The notes beneath the pieces are model-generated. The model saw only the letters and a program-made list of their open reading frames with translations, did no database searches and was not told the origin of the DNA. DNA of 64,000 nt, taken from NCBI RefSeq assembly GCF_016482685.1, contig NZ_JACYHF010000004.1, positions 62,001-126,000 of the forward strand, read 5' to 3'. This document shows, in pieces, positions 59,644 through 64,000 of this stretch (position 1 is the first letter of the stretch; every line of letters begins with the position of its first letter). Made by a program: the position numbers and the translations under genes. This DNA is from Streptomyces sp. DSM 110735 (lineage in GTDB: Bacteria; Actinomycetota; Actinomycetes; Streptomycetales; Streptomycetaceae).

Positions 59644-60495
59644 GTGAGCACGGACTACCAGCAGGCGCGAGAGGCGCTCGGGGTGCGATTGCGGGAACTC
59701 CGGATCTCCGCACCCGGCGGCCGGCTCAGCGGGGCGGAGCTTGCCGGGCGGTACGGGTGGCACAAGTCCAGGGTCAGCAGGCTGGAGAACGGCAGGCAGA
59801 CCCCGACCTCCGACGACCTGCGCAAGTGGGCGGAGGCGACCGGGCGCCCCGAGGCGTACGACGAACTGGTGGCGCGGCTGAGGGGCTTCGAGTCTCATAT
59901 CCGTTCGTGGCGGCGGCAGTTGGCGGCAGGACACAAGGCCGTGCAGGACACCCACCTCACCGCTCACGCCGACGCCTCCGTGTTCCGGGGCTGGGAGTCC
60001 GCCATGGTCTTCGGGATCCTCCAGACACCGGACTACGCCCGCTCCGTCTTCACGCGGTACGCGGAGTTGCAGCGGTCGCCGCGCGACACCGAGGAGGCGG
60101 TGCGGTCCCGTATGAAACGGCAGGAGGCGCTGTACGACTCCTCGAAGCGCTTCCACCTTCTCCTGTGGGAAGCCGCCCTGCACGCCTTGATCTGCCCGCC
60201 GCCGGTCCTCGCCGCCCAGCTCGACCGGCTGACGGGGATCATCGGCCTGGACACGGTGGAGTTGGGCATCGTCCCGCTGTCCGCTCCCCTCAAGATCCCT
60301 CCGGCCACCGCCTTCTGGGTCTACGACGACCGTCAGGTGATCGTCGAGAACTGGCACGCGGAGTTCTGGATCGACGACGCCGACAGCGTGGACACCTACC
60401 TGCGGACCTGGAGCACGCTCCGGGAGTCCGCCGTGTACGGCACGGCCGCGCAGAGCCTCGTCAGCGCGGCCCGGCAGCGGCTGAACGCGCGCTGA
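59644..60495 (+). CDS. XRE-family regulator with DUF5753 (Scr1 type)
   Basis: 283-aa regulator. The N-terminal XRE HTH (about 8-70: LGVRLRELRISAPGGRLSGAELAGRYGWHKSRVSRLENGRQTP) is followed by a DUF5753 domain (about 100-275): FRGWESAMVFGILQTPDYARSV, R-x-RQEALYD, FHLLLWEAALH, LGIVPLSAPLKIPPATAFWVYDD and VIVENWHAEFWID. This is the common Streptomyces form that pairs with DUF397 or DUF6879 proteins in development and antibiotic control. It is cotranscribed with the DUF6879 gene. The iterons at 58736 may be its site. Confidence 0.92.
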   Translation: MSTDYQQAREALGVRLRELRISAPGGRLSGAELAGRYGWHKSRVSRLENGRQTPTSDDLRKWAEATGRPEAYDELVARLRGFESHIRSWRRQLAAGHKAVQDTHLTAHADASVFRGWESAMVFGILQTPDYARSVFTRYAELQRSPRDTEEAVRSRMKRQEALYDSSKRFHLLLWEAALHALICPPPVLAAQLDRLTGIIGLDTVELGIVPLSAPLKIPPATAFWVYDDRQVIVENWHAEFWIDDADSVDTYLRTWSTLRESAVYGTAAQSLVSAARQRLNAR

Positions 60496-60515
60496 AGAAG
60501 CCGGGGGCGCCCGCG

Positions 60516-60521
60516 TACCGT
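60516..60521 (+). promoter_or_regulatory. -10 hexamer TACCGT for leaderless ArsC-like gene
   Basis: TACCGT is followed by exactly 6 bp and then ATG 60528; no RBS is present. Confidence 0.5.
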
Positions 60522-60527
60522 TCCCCC

Positions 60528-60911
60528 ATGGAGATCTGGATCAACCCGAGCTGTTCCAAGTGCCGTAGCGCCCTCGGCGTGCTGGATACCGAGAAGGCGG
60601 GGTACACCGTGCGGCGGTATCTGGAGGACGCGCCCAGTGAGGAGGAGATTCGGGAGGTGTTGGGGCGGCTGGGGCTGGAGCCGTGGGACATCACTCGGAC
60701 TCAGGAGGCGGAGGCGAAGGAACTCGGGGTCGGGGAGTGGGCGCGGGACGCGGGGGCGCGGGAGCGGTGGGTGGCGGCGCTCGCGGCGCATCCCCGGTTG
60801 ATTCAGCGGCCGATCATCACGGCAGACGACGGGACGGCGGTGGTGGGGCGGACCGAGGAGGCGGTGCGGGAGGCGGTGCGGCGGAGCGCGGAGTCACAAG
60901 GCACCCGGTGA
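60528..60911 (+). CDS. ArsC/Spx-family reductase-like protein
   Basis: 127-aa thioredoxin-fold protein: MEIWINPSCSKCRSALGVLD has a CxxC active site, followed by YTVRRYLEDAPSEEEIREVLGRLGLEPWDITR and the cis-Pro/Arg segment HPRLIQRPIITADDGTAVVGR, all typical of the ArsC/YffB family. Arsenate reduction is possible but there is no ars operon here, so another thiol role is as likely. The upstream TACCGT-6 bp-ATG supports a leaderless message. Confidence 0.88.
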   Translation: MEIWINPSCSKCRSALGVLDTEKAGYTVRRYLEDAPSEEEIREVLGRLGLEPWDITRTQEAEAKELGVGEWARDAGARERWVAALAAHPRLIQRPIITADDGTAVVGRTEEAVREAVRRSAESQGTR

Positions 60912-61027
60912 CAGTCTCAACTCAGGTGTGACACAGGTTACTTGGACGAGATCGGTAACCGCTGAGTAACGGCGCCCGGTGGCCCGTACATAGCGGCGTA
61001 CGCTCCCCTACCTCGCAGGAGGCGCGG

Positions 61028-61744
61028 ATGTCGCGCAGGAGACTCGACACCAAGAAGAAGATCGCGCTGCTGGTCAGCGCGGCGGCGGTGGCGGGTGGTG
61101 GTGCCTTCGCGCTGGCCACCACCTCCAACGCCGCGCAGGCGCCGAAGGACGCCAAGACGCTGTCGTCGGCGGCGGATTCGACCGTCTGCCAGGGCTTCGC
61201 CACGGCGCTCGGCAACAACCAGAAGTTCATCGCCGACCAGAAGGCGAACCCGGACGCGCAGTCCAACGCCCGGATCGCCAACCGTGAGGCGGTCATCGAG
61301 CAGATCAAGGTCCAGCAGAAGGCTGCCGGATGCACCGTTGGGGAGTCGGCTCAGGGCTCCCAGGCGGCGCAGGGCAACCAGCAGGGCCAGGGCAACGCTC
61401 AGCAGGGCAACCAGCAGGCCGGTGGGGCGGCGCAGCAGAGCGCCCCGCCCGCGCAGAACGGCGGCGGCAACAACAACGCCGGTGGCGCGGCCTCCGGACA
61501 GCAGGTCTGCAACGGCTCCACCGTCACGCTCTCGGGTGAGGGCGGCGCCCCGGCCGCGTCCAGCAACCAGTTCCCGGCGGGTACGACCCTCAAGGTCACC
61601 AACCTGGACAACAACAAGTCGACCACCGTCAAGGTCACCTCGGTGTCCGGCAGTTGCGTCCTGCTCAACAACGAGGCGTTCGAACAGGTCCGGGAGCCGG
61701 GCAAGTTCCTCATCCGCCGCGCCGTGATCGAGAAGGTGGGATAA
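61028..61744 (+). CDS. Secreted protein with Gln/Asn-rich linker
   Basis: 238-aa exported protein. The Tat/Sec-like signal (MSRRRLDTKKKIALLVSAAAVAGGGAF...) precedes a helical domain with Cys (VCQGFATALGNNQKFIADQ; GCTVGES). A low-complexity Gln/Asn/Gly linker (about 103-155) follows, then a small C-terminal beta domain (CNGSTVTLSGEGG, FPAGTTLKVTNLDNNKSTTVKV, GSCVLLNNEAF) that looks like an RlpA/double-psi-barrel-type fold. The RBS AGGAGG is 7 bp from ATG. Function unknown; cell-wall association is plausible. Confidence 0.8.
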   Translation: MSRRRLDTKKKIALLVSAAAVAGGGAFALATTSNAAQAPKDAKTLSSAADSTVCQGFATALGNNQKFIADQKANPDAQSNARIANREAVIEQIKVQQKAAGCTVGESAQGSQAAQGNQQGQGNAQQGNQQAGGAAQQSAPPAQNGGGNNNAGGAASGQQVCNGSTVTLSGEGGAPAASSNQFPAGTTLKVTNLDNNKSTTVKVTSVSGSCVLLNNEAFEQVREPGKFLIRRAVIEKVG

Positions 61745-62240
61745 GGGTCGGCCGACCGACAGGAACGCGGTGAGGCGGCGCGCCGCCTCGGCCGGTCCCG
61801 CGTGCGGCAGCGCGTGGTGGGAGACGTCCGCCAGTACGGCCGTCTCCATCCGCGGCAGCACCGCACCGGTCCGCGCGAGCACTCGCGCCGCGTCATGGGT
61901 CCTGCTGTTCGCGGCCACGAGCAGCAGGACCGGCTTGTCCAGGGACCGCAGTTGGGCCGTCGTCGAACGCGGTTCCGTCGGCGACCGCGCGGCATCGGCA
62001 GGGCGTGGAGCGGGTACGCCGCCTTGTACCCGGCGAAACACTGGGTCGGGTCCAGGAGGAACAGGCGGCGCACCCGCTCCGGCCCGCGCAGGGCGTGACC
62101 GAGGTCGCTCCGCCGCCCGGGAACAGGAGCAACGGGAGTGCCGTCAGTGCCTCGCGGCCCGCGGGCCACTTCGCCAGCACCTTGCCGTAGGCGATCCCCG
62201 CCATCCCGCCCAACTCCCCCCACAAGGTGAGCCACGCCAC
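61745..62240 (-). pseudogene. Frameshifted, truncated alpha/beta hydrolase
   Basis: On the minus strand, hydrolase-like sequence runs through three frames in order. Frame one, about 62240-62115: AGIAYGKVLAKWPAGREALTALPLLLFPG. Frame two, about 62120-61995: SDLGHALRGPERVRRLFLLDPTQCFAGYKAAYPLHALPM. Frame three, about 62000-61745: LDKPVLLLVAANSRTHDAARVLA and VLPRMETAVLADVSHHALPHAGPAEAARRL, with the His region. At least two frameshifts, loss of the N-terminal third and loss of the stop (the frame runs on antisense to the secreted-protein gene) mark it as dead. Confidence 0.75.
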
Positions 62241-62252
62241 AAAAGGCGCCAG

Positions 62253-62290
62253 GTAACACGGGGTTCACACAAGGGCAACGGACGGGAAAT
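62253..62290 (+). promoter_or_regulatory. GlnR-type binding region upstream of glnII
   Basis: GTAAC (62253), TTCAC (62264), GCAAC (62275) and GAAAT (62286) are spaced by 11 bp, the same periodic layout as upstream of glnA. It lies 100 bp before the glnII start. Confidence 0.8.
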
Positions 62291-62389
62291 CGCCTGTTGA
62301 CAGGCTGCCCCGCAGATCGGCGCGGCACCCAGAGCCGCGGCATCGCGGCACCGAGCGTGCGCCCGAACCACCCCGGAGGAAGTGGCCCC

Positions 62390-63421
62390 GTGACCTTCAA
62401 GGCTGAGTACATCTGGATCGACGGCACCGAGCCGACGGCCAAGCTGCGTTCCAAGACGAAGATCATCGCGGGTGCTCCGGCCGGTCTCGACACGCTGCCG
62501 ATCTGGGGCTTCGACGGCTCCTCCACCAACCAGGCGGAGGGTCACGCCTCCGACCGCGTGCTGAAGCCGGTCTTCACCTGCCCGGACCCGATCCGCGGCG
62601 GCGACGACATCCTGGTGCTGTGCGAGGTCCTCGACATCGACATGACGCCGCACTCGTCCAACACGCGTGCCGCGCTCGCCGAGACCGAGGAGCGCTTCGG
62701 CGCCCAGGAGCCGATCTTCGGCATCGAGCAGGAGTACACCTTCTTCGACGGCACCCGTCCGCTCGGCTTCCCGGAGAACGGCTTCCCGGCTCCCCAGGGC
62801 GGCTACTACTGCGGTGTCGGCGCCGACGAGATCTTCGGCCGCGAGGTCGTCGAGGCACACCTGGACAACTGCCTCAAGGCCGGTCTCGGCATCTCCGGCA
62901 TCAACGCCGAGGTCATGCCCGGCCAGTGGGAGTTCCAGGTCGGTCCGCTCGCCCCGCTGGAGGTCTCCGACCAGCTCTGGGTCGCCCGCTGGCTGCTCTA
63001 CCGCACCGCCGAGGACTTCGGCGTCTCCGCCACCCTCGACCCCAAGCCGGTCAAGGGCGACTGGAACGGCGCGGGCGCGCACACCAACTTCTCCACCAAG
63101 GCCATGCGCGAGGGCTACGACGCGATCATCACCGCGTGCGAGTCGCTCGGCGAGGGCTCCAAGCCGCTGGACCACGTCAAGAACTACGGCGCCGGCATCG
63201 ACGACCGCCTCACCGGTCTGCACGAGACCGCCCCGTGGAACGAGTACAGCTACGGCGTCTCCGACCGCGGCGCCTCGGTCCGCATCCCGTGGCAGGTCGA
63301 GAAGGACGGCAAGGGCTACATCGAGGACCGCCGTCCCAACGCCAACGTCGACCCGTACGTCGTGACCCGCCTCCTGGTGGACACCTGCTGCTCCGCCCTG
63401 GAAAAGGCCAACCAGGTCTGA
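62390..63421 (+). CDS. glnII: Glutamine synthetase type II
   Basis: 343-aa eukaryotic-type GSII, present besides GSI in Streptomyces. Clear blocks: AEYIWIDGTEPTAKLRSKTK, LPIWGFDGSSTNQAEGHASD, FGIEQEYTFFDGTRPLGFP, GYYCGVGADEIFGREVVEAH, EVMPGQWEFQVGPLAPLEVSD, DWNGAGAHTNFSTKAMR and PWQVEKDGKGYIEDRRPNANVDPY. GSII lacks the adenylylation loop. GTG 62390 follows a GGAGG RBS. The GlnR-type site upstream indicates coordinated nitrogen regulation with glnA, and a strong terminator follows. Confidence 0.97.
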   Translation: MTFKAEYIWIDGTEPTAKLRSKTKIIAGAPAGLDTLPIWGFDGSSTNQAEGHASDRVLKPVFTCPDPIRGGDDILVLCEVLDIDMTPHSSNTRAALAETEERFGAQEPIFGIEQEYTFFDGTRPLGFPENGFPAPQGGYYCGVGADEIFGREVVEAHLDNCLKAGLGISGINAEVMPGQWEFQVGPLAPLEVSDQLWVARWLLYRTAEDFGVSATLDPKPVKGDWNGAGAHTNFSTKAMREGYDAIITACESLGEGSKPLDHVKNYGAGIDDRLTGLHETAPWNEYSYGVSDRGASVRIPWQVEKDGKGYIEDRRPNANVDPYVVTRLLVDTCCSALEKANQV

Positions 63422-63440
63422 CCCCACCGCACCACCCCGG

Positions 63441-63471
63441 ACGGGCGCCCGCTGCCACAGCGGGCGCCCGT
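63441..63471 (+). terminator. glnII terminator
   Basis: A 14-bp stem, ACGGGCGCCCGCTG with CAGCGGGCGCCCGT and loop CCA, is followed by TTCGCGCGTT. It starts 20 bp after the glnII stop. Confidence 0.85.
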
Positions 63472-63741
63472 TCGCGCGTTCCGGCGACGGCGCCCAGCCG
63501 ACACACCCCGGCCGCCCGTCCATCCTGCGGCCCGGCTGCCCTGTCATCCCGCCGTCCCCGCCGCGCCCTGCCGCCACGCCACCCCGCACCACCCCACCGT
63601 CCAAGGACTGAGACGCCCCCCGCAGTCCGCCCCCGCCCCCAGCGGCGCATCCGCACCCCGTCCCAGGTGAGCGGCGGTCGATTCCGGCCAACCAGGCGTC
63701 CGATCGGTGAGAGACGGCTCCTGTCCGGCGGCCGGTTCTGC
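63472..63741. other. Gene-free stretch after glnII
   Basis: This stretch is C-rich (many CCGC/CACCCC runs) with no frame that has an RBS or sensible product. Nothing else was identified. Confidence 0.4.
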
Positions 63742-63753
63742 TTCAATGGGCAC

Positions 63754-63876
63754 ATGGCCAGCTTCCAGCAGAGCAACGCGACGGGTCGCCATGACCTCGA
63801 GCCGTTCTGGCCTTCCCGTCAGCACGACGACTTCGACCGGGTGTGTTGCCGCGCGAGCAGCGCGCGGGCCTTCTGA
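63754..63876 (+). CDS. Possible small ORF (40 aa)
   Basis: MASFQQSNATGRHDLEPFWPS..., then DDFDRVCCRASSARAF and stop. No RBS is visible, but a TTCAAT hexamer ends 6 bp before the ATG, the spacing of the leaderless genes in this window. The Arg/Cys-rich end (RVCCRASSAR) recalls actinobacterial cysteine-containing leader peptides. An ATG at 63998-64000, the last three bases of the window, could start the gene it would precede. It may equally be chance or an eroded gene start. Confidence 0.35.
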   Translation: MASFQQSNATGRHDLEPFWPSRQHDDFDRVCCRASSARAF

Positions 63877-64000
63877 AGCCGTAACCCCGGCCTCCAGGCA
63901 CCCGCGCGGTACGACGAACGTCCCGAGGCGCGCCCGACCACGAATCGCGGCCGTCGCCCTGTCCGACGCACTCCTCGCGCGAAAGAGCTGACCTCTCATG

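Noticed and set aside
63544..63999. Minus-strand open frame at the window end
   Set aside because: Starts without RBS, composition is Ala/Arg/Gly-rich without motifs, and it opposes the small ORF; judged a shadow.

Overview
The window is a piece of a Streptomyces chromosome. Supporting signs are the very high G+C, GTG starts, G/C-ending codons, two glutamine synthetases each behind an 11-bp-periodic GlnR-type site, PspAA/PspAB proteins, Scr1-type XRE/DUF6879 genes and many apparently leaderless promoters. From memory the core order (pspA, cob genes, pepA, lpd-E2-aceE, lipB-lipA, glnA, glnII) matches the S. coelicolor region around SCO2165-SCO2210; that is recollection, not a search.

Layout. 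0-4 kb: an RND efflux permease cut by the window edge, behind a NarL-type response regulator and histidine kinase. 4-10 kb: a secreted protein, pspAA-pspA, a DUF3043 protein coupled to a methyltransferase, and an HtrA-like protease. 10-20 kb: a GlxA-type regulator with an isochorismatase-like hydrolase, the cobalamin nucleotide-loop genes cobU, cobT and cobS, a lysyl-phosphatidylglycerol synthase-like protein and membrane proteins. 20-29 kb: pepA, then lpdA, a two-lipoyl-domain E2, a GntR/FCD regulator and aceE, i.e. a complete pyruvate dehydrogenase set. A perfect 17-bp inverted repeat before aceE is a likely operator. 29-40 kb: a peptidoglycan-recognition amidase, a MarP-like protease, small enzymes, a TPR-type regulator, lipB-lipA (which make the lipoyl groups needed by the E2), DUF4191 and RDD membrane proteins. 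40-42 kb: glnA (GSI).

42-47 kb is the most unusual stretch: visibly lower G+C and A/T-ending codons, carrying a two-gene cassette on the minus strand. The first gene encodes a 108-aa trypsin-co-occurring (Trypco1/CU044_2847-type) protein. It overlaps by ATGA a 1396-aa fusion of a trypsin-like protease, a STAND-type P-loop NTPase and about 14 WD40 repeats. This is the architecture of predicted NTP-dependent biological-conflict (immunity/suicide) systems. The cassette is bracketed by the real glnA 3' end and by a second, degenerate glnA-tail sequence at 46994-47016, which suggests insertion at the end of glnA.

47-61 kb is lineage-variable: an ALF-repeat secreted protein, a HTH protein divergent from a zinc-ribbon protein, a HEAT-repeat protein, htpX-pspAB, an alpha/beta hydrolase fused to an APH-type kinase, and a divergent pair of operons (small proteins plus methyltransferase versus DUF6879 plus XRE) sharing GAAGTTGC iterons. 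61-64 kb: an ArsC-like protein, a secreted protein, a frameshifted hydrolase pseudogene, glnII with its GlnR site and terminator, and a small ORF at the edge. No rRNA, tRNA, CRISPR array, integrase or transposase was seen.
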